Source: Dyadobacter chenwenxiniae (GTDB lineage Bacteria > Bacteroidota > Bacteroidia > Cytophagales > Spirosomataceae). Taken from it: a stretch of DNA of 64,000 nt. Below are positions 1 through 7,321 of the stretch, in pieces (positions within the stretch are counted from its first letter, which is position 1; each line of letters begins with the position of its first letter). A program made the translations under genes and the position numbers. Under the pieces are notes generated by a model, which saw only the letters and a program-made list of their open reading frames with translations, did not search any database and had not been told where the DNA came from. Location: NCBI RefSeq assembly GCF_022869785.1, contig NZ_CP094997.1, positions 6,071,001-6,135,000 on the forward strand, in the 5' to 3' direction.

Positions 1-613
1 CAATGTCAAAGCGTTTTGTAAGCTCGTAATTCACATTAAGACCTGTCGGGATGATCCAATCGTTCATGTTACCCGTTTCACGAAGTTTAACCCCGCCTGT
101 CAGGTCATATGCAGTTGCATCATAAAATACCTGACCAACACCAACATACGCATCAACTTTCCATCTCTTCATCTTGTTTGGTCCCATTAAAAGACCTTTA
201 AGATTCACGGTTCCTGCAACAGAGACGTCGAAATAGTTGCCTTCAAAATAGCGGTTATAATTCCGGCGCTTCATACCTCTCAAATTACCGATAGAAGCAT
301 CAAGTCTTGCACCGAATAAATACGAAAGTTGTTTATTTAAAGTCAAGCCTCCTTGAAAAGTACCGGATTCTTTGTGGCTGTCAGAAGTTGTTTTCGTCAC
401 AGGCCAGAAATCATATTCTCTCAAATCACCAAAGAACATAGACGGTCCAATGTGTGCGGAAATTGACCATGTGTTCAATTTGTAGGGGCCGTCATAAGTT
501 GCTTTAGGATTGTAATCCGGAGAATTCGGCTGCTCTAGTGGTTGTGCCAATGAAGGCAGCGCCATCATTGCCGCCAGGGCAAACGAACAAATCAACTGGG
601 ATACTTTTTTCAT
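1..613 (-). CDS. Outer-membrane beta-barrel protein, C-terminus missing
   Basis: The reading frame starts at the ATG at 613 and runs off the left edge, so only about 204 N-terminal residues are visible. Residues 1-23 form a signal peptide (MKKVSQLIC, hydrophobic core, cleavage near SLAQ). The mature part alternates polar and aromatic residues in strand-sized blocks (for example IGPSMFFGDLREYDF, LFGARLDASIGNLRG and KVDAYVGVGQVFYDA), as in porin-like barrels. Many Cytophagales proteins with this opening carry an OmpA peptidoglycan-binding domain at the C-terminus, but that part lies outside the window, so the OmpA assignment is only inferred. The gene probably sits in the outer membrane with a structural or permeability role. 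Confidence 0.7.
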   Translation of the reverse strand, partial: MKKVSQLICSFALAAMMALPSLAQPLEQPNSPDYNPKATYDGPYKLNTWSISAHIGPSMFFGDLREYDFWPVTKTTSDSHKESGTFQGGLTLNKQLSYLFGARLDASIGNLRGMKRRNYNRYFEGNYFDVSVAGTVNLKGLLMGPNKMKRWKVDAYVGVGQVFYDATAYDLTGGVKLRETGNMNDWIIPTGLNVNYELTKRFDI

Positions 614-837
614 ACTATTCAAGTTAGCGTTATTAAGATTAACTAGGATTGATCTATAGTCAATTATGAGTAAAAAATTATGAATTTATTCATGGCCAAA
701 CGTACTTTAACCAAATGCCTAGTGCGCACAAAAATAGGTTAACAATATCATTTAATCAACCGAAGTTGACACAATTGAAAAACTTTCCTGCTTTTTCAGT
801 CAAATTTTACCCGAAAGAAACGTCCTTTTTTGAACTT

Positions 838-1971
838 TCAAAGCCGTTGATTTAATTTTTTTTCCATTTCTTTTTTCCATGGAACAAATTCTCCGGCAAT
901 GATCTTCTCCCGTGCACTGTTAACCAACCACAGATAAAATGTAAGATTATGTACACTTGCAATCTGTGCGCCCAGCATTTCATCCGATTTTACAAGATGC
1001 CGGAGGTAAGCCTTACTATAGAATGTACTCACATAACCTCCAAGCCCAACGTCAATCGGTGACAAGTCGTCCTTCCACTTCTCATTACGAATATTGATTA
1101 CACCCTCTGTCGTAAAAATCATGCCATTGCGCGCGTTTCTTGTCGGCATCACACAATCGAACATATCCACACCCAGAGCAATGCATTCCAGAATATTTGC
1201 GGGTGTCCCCACACCCATGAGATATCTTGGTTTGTCCTTCGGAAGAATATCACAGACCACCTCGGTTAGCTCATACATCATTTCGGCCGGCTCGCCTACT
1301 GATAGTCCGCCGATTGCATTTCCCTCGCGTCCATATGAAGCGATTGTTTCCGCAGATTGCACCCTAAGATCTTTGTAAACACTTCCTTGCACAATTGGGA
1401 AAAGAGTTTGGCTGTGGCCGTAGAGGTCGCTGGTGCTGTCGAATCTCGCGCAGCAGCGCCCCAGCCAGCGATGCGTCATTTCCATGGATTTTCTGGCATA
1501 GGTAAAATCACAAGGGTAGGGTGTGCACTCGTCGAAGGCCATGATAATGTCAGCTCCAATGATGCGCTGGATGTCCATCACATATTCTGGGGTAAATGTG
1601 TGTACGCCACCGTCAATGTGTGACTTAAATACCACACCCTCTTCAGTGATCTTTCTGCCGGTGCCTGCAAGGGAGTAAACCTGGTAACCGCCGCTATCTG
1701 TAAGTATCGGTTTGTCCCAACCATTAAAGCCATGAAGTCCGCCCGCTTTCTGCAGAATGTCCAGTCCCGGACGCAGATATAAATGATATGTATTACCTAA
1801 TATGATTTGTGCCTTGATATCCTCCTTCAACTCGCGCTGATGCACGGCTTTCACCGTACCGGCAGTGCCCACAGGCATAAATATCGGTGTCTGAATTGTT
1901 CCGTGACTTGTCTCAATAAATCCCGCCCTGGCTTTCGATGCGGGATCTTCAACTTGTAATGTAAACTTCAT
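838..1971 (-). CDS. tgt: Queuine tRNA-ribosyltransferase
   Basis: This 377-aa protein is full length for bacterial Tgt, which swaps guanine 34 of GUN-anticodon tRNAs (Asn, Asp, His, Tyr) for preQ1 in queuosine synthesis. The family fingerprints are present: LTDSGGYQV (Asp92), FDECTPYP (Asp147), the substrate loop GGLSVGEP near 221, and MFDCVMPTRNARNG, where Asp272 fits the catalytic nucleophile. The zinc site is odd. Enterobacterial Tgt has CxCxxC here, whereas this protein reads GLGGYVSTFYS at about 309-319 with no cysteine, and only the His of SVHNL (341) remains. I believe other Bacteroidota Tgt proteins share this, but that is recall. The substrate tRNA-Asn(GTT) lies 2.2 kb away. Confidence 0.95.
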   Translation of the reverse strand: MKFTLQVEDPASKARAGFIETSHGTIQTPIFMPVGTAGTVKAVHQRELKEDIKAQIILGNTYHLYLRPGLDILQKAGGLHGFNGWDKPILTDSGGYQVYSLAGTGRKITEEGVVFKSHIDGGVHTFTPEYVMDIQRIIGADIIMAFDECTPYPCDFTYARKSMEMTHRWLGRCCARFDSTSDLYGHSQTLFPIVQGSVYKDLRVQSAETIASYGREGNAIGGLSVGEPAEMMYELTEVVCDILPKDKPRYLMGVGTPANILECIALGVDMFDCVMPTRNARNGMIFTTEGVINIRNEKWKDDLSPIDVGLGGYVSTFYSKAYLRHLVKSDEMLGAQIASVHNLTFYLWLVNSAREKIIAGEFVPWKKEMEKKLNQRL

Positions 1972-1995
1972 TAAAAGGTTTTAAATTGTGGTGTG

Positions 1996-2003
1996 CAAAA
2001 ATA
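1996..2003 (-). promoter_or_regulatory. Possible -7 box for tgt
   Basis: Read on the minus strand this is TATTTTTG, an exact fit to the Bacteroidota -7 consensus TAnnTTTG, 24 bases before the tgt ATG. No well-spaced -33 TTG was found, so the assignment is weak. Confidence 0.35.
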
Positions 2004-2030
2004 GGGTTAAGGTCTCGAACATTGCTGACA

Positions 2031-3212
2031 ATGACCTTATATTTGCATGAATATGAAAAAATATTACAACTCCCTTCCATTGTGGCCGATTCTTTACTTT
2101 TTGCGCTCGGCGCGTTTGTGTTCGTTCAATTATGCTATTATTTCTACTTCTTCACAAGACTCGCATTTTACGGTAAAGGTGCCAACTATGATAACGAATT
2201 GCCTGGCGTAACAGTGCTGGTGTGCGCATGGAACGAGCACGACAACCTTACTCAGCTGCTCCCGCTACTCGATTCCCAGGAATATCCGGACTTCGAAGTG
2301 ATCCTGCTCGATGACCGCTCCGACGATGGAAGTGAAGAATTTATAAGAGAAAATATATCCAGGTGGAAGCACATCAGATACATCCGGATCAATGACCAGT
2401 TTGATCACGTAACCCCCAAGAAATATGCATTAACCGTTGGAATGAAGCAGGCAAGATTTCCCATTGCGCTGATGACCGACGCCGACTGCCGCCCCACCTC
2501 CAATCACTGGATTACCGCCATGACCTCCCGGGTAAGCGAAGAAAAAGACATTGTGCTCGGTTTTTCGCCTTATATAAAGCAGCCGGGGCTACTGAACTGG
2601 TTTATCCGCTGCGAAACATTTTATACAGCTGTCCAGTATCTTTCTTTCGCGCTCGCAGGCCTTACCTATATGGGTGTAGGGCGTAACATCTTATATAAAC
2701 GATCTGTTTTTTTTGCCAACAAAGGATTTTACAAGCATAAGCATATATTTGGCGGGGACGATGATATTTTCCTCAATGAGGTTTCAACGGGTTCCAATAC
2801 AGCCATATCTATAGAGGAGGATTCTTTTATATATTCTTTGCCTAAAACAACCTGGAAGACCTGGTACAGGCAAAAACAACGGCACATGTCGGTCAGCAGA
2901 TTTTACAGGAAGCGAAATAAGGTATTACTGGGTTTGCTTTCAGGTGCGCACATTGCCGTGTGGGTTTCGGGAATAGCCATTTTGTTGGTTGGACTGATAA
3001 CAAGGAACATTTTCCTGTTGCAAGGCCTGGGTGTTGTATTCGTTGCAAGATGGCTTATCCAGTGGTTTTTGCTTACTGTCATTAATGTGAAGCTAGACAA
3101 AACAGTAGAGTGGTTCAGCTTTTTGTTTATGGACTTTGCGCTTTTTATCTATTATGTCGTCTTTGGATTTCTGACCTTTACAAAAAGAAAACCTCGTAAG
3201 TCGTGGAATTAA
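2031..3212 (+). CDS. Family 2 glycosyltransferase, membrane-anchored
   Basis: This is a processive-type GT2 enzyme that should add sugars from nucleotide donors to a cell-envelope glycan at the cytoplasmic face. It has an N-terminal transmembrane helix (about residues 20-40), then the GT-A domain with VLVCAWNEHDNLTQLL, LLDDRSDDGSEEF, the DxD-type MTDADCRP, the acceptor-site GGDDDIFLNE and the QKQRHMSVS motif resembling QxxRW. Two or three C-terminal membrane helices follow. I place the start at the ATG at 2031 (MTLYLHEYEK), about 393 aa; an upstream in-frame TTG at 1986 would overlap the tgt promoter. The 3' end overlaps rsmG by 10 bases, implying co-translation. The acceptor cannot be named. 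Confidence 0.88.
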   Translation: MTLYLHEYEKILQLPSIVADSLLFALGAFVFVQLCYYFYFFTRLAFYGKGANYDNELPGVTVLVCAWNEHDNLTQLLPLLDSQEYPDFEVILLDDRSDDGSEEFIRENISRWKHIRYIRINDQFDHVTPKKYALTVGMKQARFPIALMTDADCRPTSNHWITAMTSRVSEEKDIVLGFSPYIKQPGLLNWFIRCETFYTAVQYLSFALAGLTYMGVGRNILYKRSVFFANKGFYKHKHIFGGDDDIFLNEVSTGSNTAISIEEDSFIYSLPKTTWKTWYRQKQRHMSVSRFYRKRNKVLLGLLSGAHIAVWVSGIAILLVGLITRNIFLLQGLGVVFVARWLIQWFLLTVINVKLDKTVEWFSFLFMDFALFIYYVVFGFLTFTKRKPRKSWN

Positions 3213-3823
3213 TTAATAAATATTTTCCGGATCTGACTGCCGATCAGCGTGATAAGTTCGGCCAGATGGAGGAATTGTATCAGTTTTGGAATGCCAGGGT
3301 CAATGTAATTTCCCGGCAAGACATTGATACATTGTATGAAAGGCATATTTTGCATTCATTAGGCATCGCCAAAGTGCTCGAATTTAAGTCGGGAACCAGC
3401 ATTCTGGATGTAGGCACGGGAGGGGGGTTTCCTGGAATTCCGCTGGCAATTCTTTTTCCAAAAGCTCAGTTTCACCTGGTTGATAGCATTGGCAAGAAGA
3501 TCCGGGTGGTGCAGGAGATCGCAGACGCATTGAAGTTGAACAATGTTAAAGCTGAGCAAATCAGGGCAGAAAAACTAGACGATACTTATGAGTTTGTGGT
3601 CAGCAGGGCGGTGACGAGAATCACCCCATTTGTAGGTTGGGTTAAAAATAACATCAGTAAAAACTCTTTTCACTCGCTCAGGAACGGAATTTTATACTTA
3701 AAAGGCGGAGACCTGGCCGAAGAGCTTTCTGAATTGAATCAAAAGTCGCGGGTTTATGAGCTTTCCGGCTTTTTTGAAGAAGAATTTTTCCAAACTAAAA
3801 AAGTCGTTTACGTACCATTATAA
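3203..3823 (+). CDS. rsmG: 16S rRNA (guanine527-N7)-methyltransferase
   Basis: RsmG (GidB) uses S-adenosylmethionine to methylate N7 of G527 in 16S rRNA; its loss is known to give low-level streptomycin resistance. The 206-aa length is typical. The SAM-binding loop SILDVGTGGGFPGIPLA lies near residues 67-83, followed by FHLVDSIGKKIRVV and the VVSRAVT motif. Translation starts at a GTG inside the end of the glycosyltransferase gene, so the two are probably translationally coupled, although no functional link is obvious. A 93-aa gene follows after 22 bases and may share the transcript. Confidence 0.95.
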   Translation: MELINKYFPDLTADQRDKFGQMEELYQFWNARVNVISRQDIDTLYERHILHSLGIAKVLEFKSGTSILDVGTGGGFPGIPLAILFPKAQFHLVDSIGKKIRVVQEIADALKLNNVKAEQIRAEKLDDTYEFVVSRAVTRITPFVGWVKNNISKNSFHSLRNGILYLKGGDLAEELSELNQKSRVYELSGFFEEEFFQTKKVVYVPL

Positions 3824-3845
3824 CTTAATCTAATAACCTAATAAT

Positions 3846-4127
3846 ATGAACGAACGATATAGCGCCAGCGGCCTGATGAATCCATTTTTCCCGGACGAAG
3901 TAACATTCGGCGAAAAGGGCGTGACGTTTAAGGTAAGAAAGCTTTTTAAAAGCAACGACAATTTTGTCTTTTACGCTGATATTTCCGGCGTTGAGATTGA
4001 AAGTGGGATGTTCTTTTCCACGATAAGGGTCATTCCCAGAATGCGTCCGGAAATTATTATCAATAATTTTACAAAAGGAGATGCTAAGAGAGTCAAGGAG
4101 TTAATCCTTCAACACGTGCAGGGCTGA
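3846..4127 (+). CDS. Small conserved-looking protein of unknown function
   Basis: This 93-aa soluble protein has an alternating strand pattern (VTFKVRKLF, NFVFYADISGVEIE, FFSTIRVIP, PEIIINNFT) ending in an amphipathic helix (KRVKELILQHVQG). That layout resembles a small pleckstrin-homology-like fold of the bacterial PH type, but this is a fold impression rather than a recognised family. It lies 22 bases after rsmG in the same direction and before tRNA-Asn, so it probably ends that operon. It has no signal peptide, membrane segment or obvious catalytic residues. Confidence 0.7.
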   Translation: MNERYSASGLMNPFFPDEVTFGEKGVTFKVRKLFKSNDNFVFYADISGVEIESGMFFSTIRVIPRMRPEIIINNFTKGDAKRVKELILQHVQG

Positions 4128-4146
4128 CATTTTTTTTAAGTTATCC

Positions 4147-4177
4147 TTGCGCTGTATAATTCAAATTCTTAGATTTG
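4147..4177 (+). promoter_or_regulatory. Promoter of tRNA-Asn
   Basis: A TTG at 4147-4149 and TAGATTTG at 4170-4177, separated by 20 bases, match the Bacteroidota primary sigma-factor consensus (TTG, 19-21 bases, TAnnTTTG). Transcription would start near 4184, leaving a leader of about 28 bases before the mature tRNA. Confidence 0.72.
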
Positions 4178-4211
4178 CACCAGAATTCAGATAGTTAATC
4201 GGATTTGAAAT

Positions 4212-4285
4212 TCCTGAATAGCTCAGCCGGTTAGAGCATCTGACTGTTAATCAGAGGGTCGTTGGTTCGAGCCCAACTTCGGGAG
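4212..4285 (+). tRNA. tRNA-Asn (anticodon GTT)
   Basis: A full cloverleaf can be folded. The acceptor arms TCCTGAA (4212-4218) and TTCGGGA (4278-4284) pair with one G-U, and the discriminator is G at 4285. The D arm contains AGCTCAGCCGGTTAGAGC. The anticodon stem TCTGA/TCAGA encloses the loop CTGTTAA with anticodon GTT at 4246-4248. The T arm is GTTGG-TTCGAGC-CCAAC. The bases after the discriminator are CCT, so the CCA end is not encoded. GTT-anticodon tRNA is a substrate of the tgt product encoded upstream. Confidence 0.97.
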
Positions 4286-4312
4286 CCTGAAAATGCGGTC
4301 CGCCGCTGCGGA

Positions 4313-4347
4313 AGCACTTAGCATTAATTTGCTAGGTGCTTTTTTTG
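4313..4347 (+). terminator. Intrinsic terminator after tRNA-Asn
   Basis: AGCACTTAGC (4313-4322) and GCTAGGTGCT (4331-4340) form a 10-bp stem with one G-U pair and an 8-base AT-rich loop, followed by seven T residues. It lies 27 bases after the tRNA and should end its transcript. Confidence 0.85.
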
Positions 4348-4412
4348 TTTGTTGCAATAAAAGTTGCAATCGTTAATATTGCTACAAGAATTTCCGGTTT
4401 TTTGGAGAATTA

Positions 4413-4705
4413 ATGCTTCACGTTCTTAAACGCGATGGTTATAAGGAAATCTTAGGCATGTGGCTTGGCAAAATGAGTCTGCTGCCTATTGAATGAGTGT
4501 TTTGACAGATATGAAAGCCCAAGGGTTACAAAATATTCAGATCACAGCCACCGACAATCTCAACGGCTTCACCCAAACAATCCGGTCTGTTTTTTCTAAA
4601 TAGGCAACCCAGATTTGTGTCGTCCACCGCCGGGCGGCCCCGCAGATCCGGAAAAGTTGTAAGTATATGGTCTGGAAAGATAAAAAGGAATTCAGCCGCG
4701 ATTAT
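4413..4705 (+). pseudogene. IS256-family transposase remnant
   Basis: Pieces of the IS256 (Mutator-type) catalytic domain can be read through frameshifts and stops. The first frame gives RDGYKEILGMWLGK. A +1 shift gives ESAAY-stop-MSVLTDMKAQG, continuing to TDNLNGFTQTIRSVFSK. A stop follows, and then ATQICVVH and QIRKSCKYMVWKDKKEFSRDY are readable. The order and wording match the family pattern DGYKE-LGMW-GKNES-W-SVL-DLK-RG, then the catalytic-Asp segment, then QICVVHQIRN. Both ends of the gene are missing and no terminal inverted repeats are visible. The remnant cannot encode an active enzyme. Confidence 0.8.
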
Positions 4706-5012
4706 ATCTGCACTGGCCTGCTCCATGATCCGAAGCATACTTTTTTCGTCGCGGTCTTCAAACGGATATTCGTTGATCCGGCGGGCTGTCATGCACCAGG
4801 AGCACCGAAAGTGGTTTAGCATTTAACTGGAAGTCCAAACGGATGTGTGCCGACAGCGTTCTTAAATAGGCCGCAGTCGTCACGGCTTCTTCCCATCCCA
4901 AAGTCGCAAAAAGAGAATCATTTCGCCGAACACATCTGCATTTAGCTGGGGAACAATTGCACTTTCTGCCAACTGTATACCAATTGTAAACCTTGTAGTA
5001 CGCGCCGTTTAC
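4700..5012 (-). pseudogene. Metallophosphoesterase remnant, truncated
   Basis: On the minus strand one frame reads EEAVTTAAYLRTLSAHIRLDF then NAKPLSVLLVHDSPPD. A shifted frame continues RRINEYPFEDRDEKSMLRIMEQASADI. This order matches the family of small metallophosphoesterases in which YLRTLPAHIR, a LLVHGSPR metal-ligand motif and EYLFEDR-E-S-L--M are followed by a GHTH motif. The GHTH end is absent. The coding similarity stops at about 4700, exactly where the IS256 remnant ends on the other strand, and the key VHG is VHD here. At least one frameshift near 4770 and loss of the N-terminal half make it a dead gene. Confidence 0.62.
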
Positions 5013-5136
5013 GTTTTGTACCCTCCTTTTTATTGCCGTCGCTTATTCTTCCACCTAAGTTTGCATTGTCTTCCGGAAAACGATTAATCAACCTGGAAAT
5101 GAGCCATTTTTATCTATCAATATTCATTTATTAGTC

Positions 5137-7311
5137 ATGGAAAAAACGATTGCAAAAAAACATTCATCAATTTTCGGCAATGCTTTGCTCGCCATCGCAT
5201 TACTATTTTCAACATTTGCCGCAACGGCACAAAATAACTGGAATTTCCCGAGTGCCGAGACGTTTGAGCAACTTGCCGACGTAGCTTATGGAAATGGAAA
5301 GTATGTCCAGATCGGATCCAACGGACTCATCCGTACTTCTACCAACCGGGTCGTTTGGGAAACGCTGCAATCGGGCATAGACAATTACTCCCTAAACTCG
5401 ATCGTTTTCGCCAACGGCAAATTTGTGATCGTTGGACAAGATGGCACTATCCTGACATCCTCGGATGGCTCTGTCTGGAACAAGCAGAATTCGGGAACGG
5501 ATCAATCATTAAATGGCATCGCTTTTGGAAATGGTGTTTTTGTTGCCGTGGGCATAAACGGCACCATCGTTTCATCCCCGGATGGTAACAACTGGACAGG
5601 ACGCCCGTCTGGGACCACGACGGATCTCAACGATGTGGCTTTTAGCGCAATTTCCTTTGTTGCCGTAGGGAATGGTGGTGAGATCAGAACTTCCAAGTTT
5701 GAAAACCTAGACATCTGGACACAAAGAGCTTCCGGAACAACCAATACGTTGGTAGCTGTCGCAGACGGTTTAGGTGCAACTTTTGTCGCAGTAGGTGCTA
5801 AGGGAACCATTGTTTTCACCAGTAATGCCTATAATTGGCAGGTTAAGGCGGGACCAGCCAATTCCGCAAAATTCTACTGGATGGGGGTTGCCGCTAATCC
5901 TGTTACAGGGGCATTTGTAGCGATCAACGACGGATATATGGTCGCCACATCTGCTGATGGAAGTTATTGGGGCAATGCACTGATTCATTCAGGAAGTGAC
6001 GGCGTGACATTGCGGTTACGTTATCTTCAGAATCATTTCCTTGCAACCGGGGTGAATGGAAGAATGCGAGCTTCCTATGACAATGGTAAAACATGGAGCT
6101 CACCCGTTCCCAATTATGCAAGAATGAATATGAAAGGGGCCGCATTTGGCAATGGCCGGTTTGTAGCGGTGGGAAATGAGCCTTTAATAACCGGGGCTGG
6201 CAGTGCCGGCTACAGCAACCTGATCATCAATTCAACAGACGGCATTCATTTCAGTCCGTCCGAAACCAGTCATCTTGTGGGTGGTGCCAAAACGTTCAAT
6301 GACGTCACATTTGGAAACTCAATGTTTGTAGCTGTGGGTGACGATGCGATCATCCAAACATCCACCGACGGCATTAAATGGAATTACAGCCACGTAATCT
6401 TTGGAAAAAAGCTTACAGGAGTGGCTTACGGAAACGGGCGGTTCGTGGCCGTGGGTTATGATGGACTGATACTTTGGTCTGTGGACGGCAAAACGTGGCA
6501 AAAAGCGAATTCGGCAGGAACAATTTCGTACAATGCCGTCGGTTTCACCAACGGACAATTTACACTGGTTGGCCGTGAAGGCGTACTCGCATCATCCGTA
6601 ACCGGTATAAATTGGAATTTCAGACCAACCGGGACCAAAAACGAACTCCGGAGCGTAGCCTATGGAAACGGCAGATGGATAGCAGTCGGGACTTACAATA
6701 CTGTAGTAACGTCGCTCAATGGCAGCACCTGGAAATCACAGCAATTTTCGCCTTCAAATGATCATTTCGATGACATCTGTTATGCAAACGGACAGTTTGT
6801 AGCGGTGACCATGTCCGGCAACGTTTATACCTCCATCAGTCCCAACTTTTGGGATAACGTTACAAACTATAAGACAAATAAAGTCCTGAATTCAATTACG
6901 TTTGGTAATGGCCAATTCTTTGCTGTGGGCATTTCAGGACTTTTGATGACATCCCCTTTCGCAGAAGCACCCGTACTTTCTGATCCGCCAAAGGCCATGA
7001 GATGTTCGGGGTGTCTTAATTCTGACGAAGAGGTGGAGAAGGTTTCGGAAAATGAAGTTGATTTTAATGTTACCACTTTTCCAAATCCGGTGGTGGACCA
7101 TTTCGCCGTCGTTATTCAAGGTGCAGCGGGTGAAGAAGTCAGATTAACACTCATGGATTTATCCGGTCGCACGATTTCAGACAAAACAATGCATGCAGGT
7201 TCAGCAAAATTTCAGGAATCGATCACAATGGTCCAAAAGCAAACAGGTATGTATTTGCTGCGCGTGAGCACACATACGCAAATGCAGACGGTGAAGATTT
7301 TTAAACAATAG
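5137..7311 (+). CDS. Exported repeat protein with T9SS sorting domain
   Basis: The 724-aa protein has a signal peptide (residues 1-31, ending FAATAQ). About a dozen repeats of roughly 40 residues follow, with the core GNGxFVAVGxxGxIxTSxDGxxW, as in Ycf48/BNR-type beta-propellers that often bind glycans or act as scaffolds. From about residue 647 (FPNPVVDHFAVVIQG, LTLMDLSGRTI, GMYLLRVST, QTVKIFKQ) it has a type A C-terminal sorting domain, the signal for the type IX secretion system, so the product should be carried across the outer membrane and released or anchored. A short cysteine-bearing linker (MRCSGCLNSDEE) precedes the domain. The gene stands alone; the ligand is unknown. Confidence 0.88.
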   Translation: MEKTIAKKHSSIFGNALLAIALLFSTFAATAQNNWNFPSAETFEQLADVAYGNGKYVQIGSNGLIRTSTNRVVWETLQSGIDNYSLNSIVFANGKFVIVGQDGTILTSSDGSVWNKQNSGTDQSLNGIAFGNGVFVAVGINGTIVSSPDGNNWTGRPSGTTTDLNDVAFSAISFVAVGNGGEIRTSKFENLDIWTQRASGTTNTLVAVADGLGATFVAVGAKGTIVFTSNAYNWQVKAGPANSAKFYWMGVAANPVTGAFVAINDGYMVATSADGSYWGNALIHSGSDGVTLRLRYLQNHFLATGVNGRMRASYDNGKTWSSPVPNYARMNMKGAAFGNGRFVAVGNEPLITGAGSAGYSNLIINSTDGIHFSPSETSHLVGGAKTFNDVTFGNSMFVAVGDDAIIQTSTDGIKWNYSHVIFGKKLTGVAYGNGRFVAVGYDGLILWSVDGKTWQKANSAGTISYNAVGFTNGQFTLVGREGVLASSVTGINWNFRPTGTKNELRSVAYGNGRWIAVGTYNTVVTSLNGSTWKSQQFSPSNDHFDDICYANGQFVAVTMSGNVYTSISPNFWDNVTNYKTNKVLNSITFGNGQFFAVGISGLLMTSPFAEAPVLSDPPKAMRCSGCLNSDEEVEKVSENEVDFNVTTFPNPVVDHFAVVIQGAAGEEVRLTLMDLSGRTISDKTMHAGSAKFQESITMVQKQTGMYLLRVSTHTQMQTVKIFKQ

Positions 7312-7321
7312 ACTAGCAGTA

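Noticed and set aside
4286..4412. A phage or element attachment site at the 3' end of tRNA-Asn
   Set aside because: A GTTGCAAT direct repeat lies downstream, but no repeat of the tRNA 3' end and no integrase gene are present in the window.
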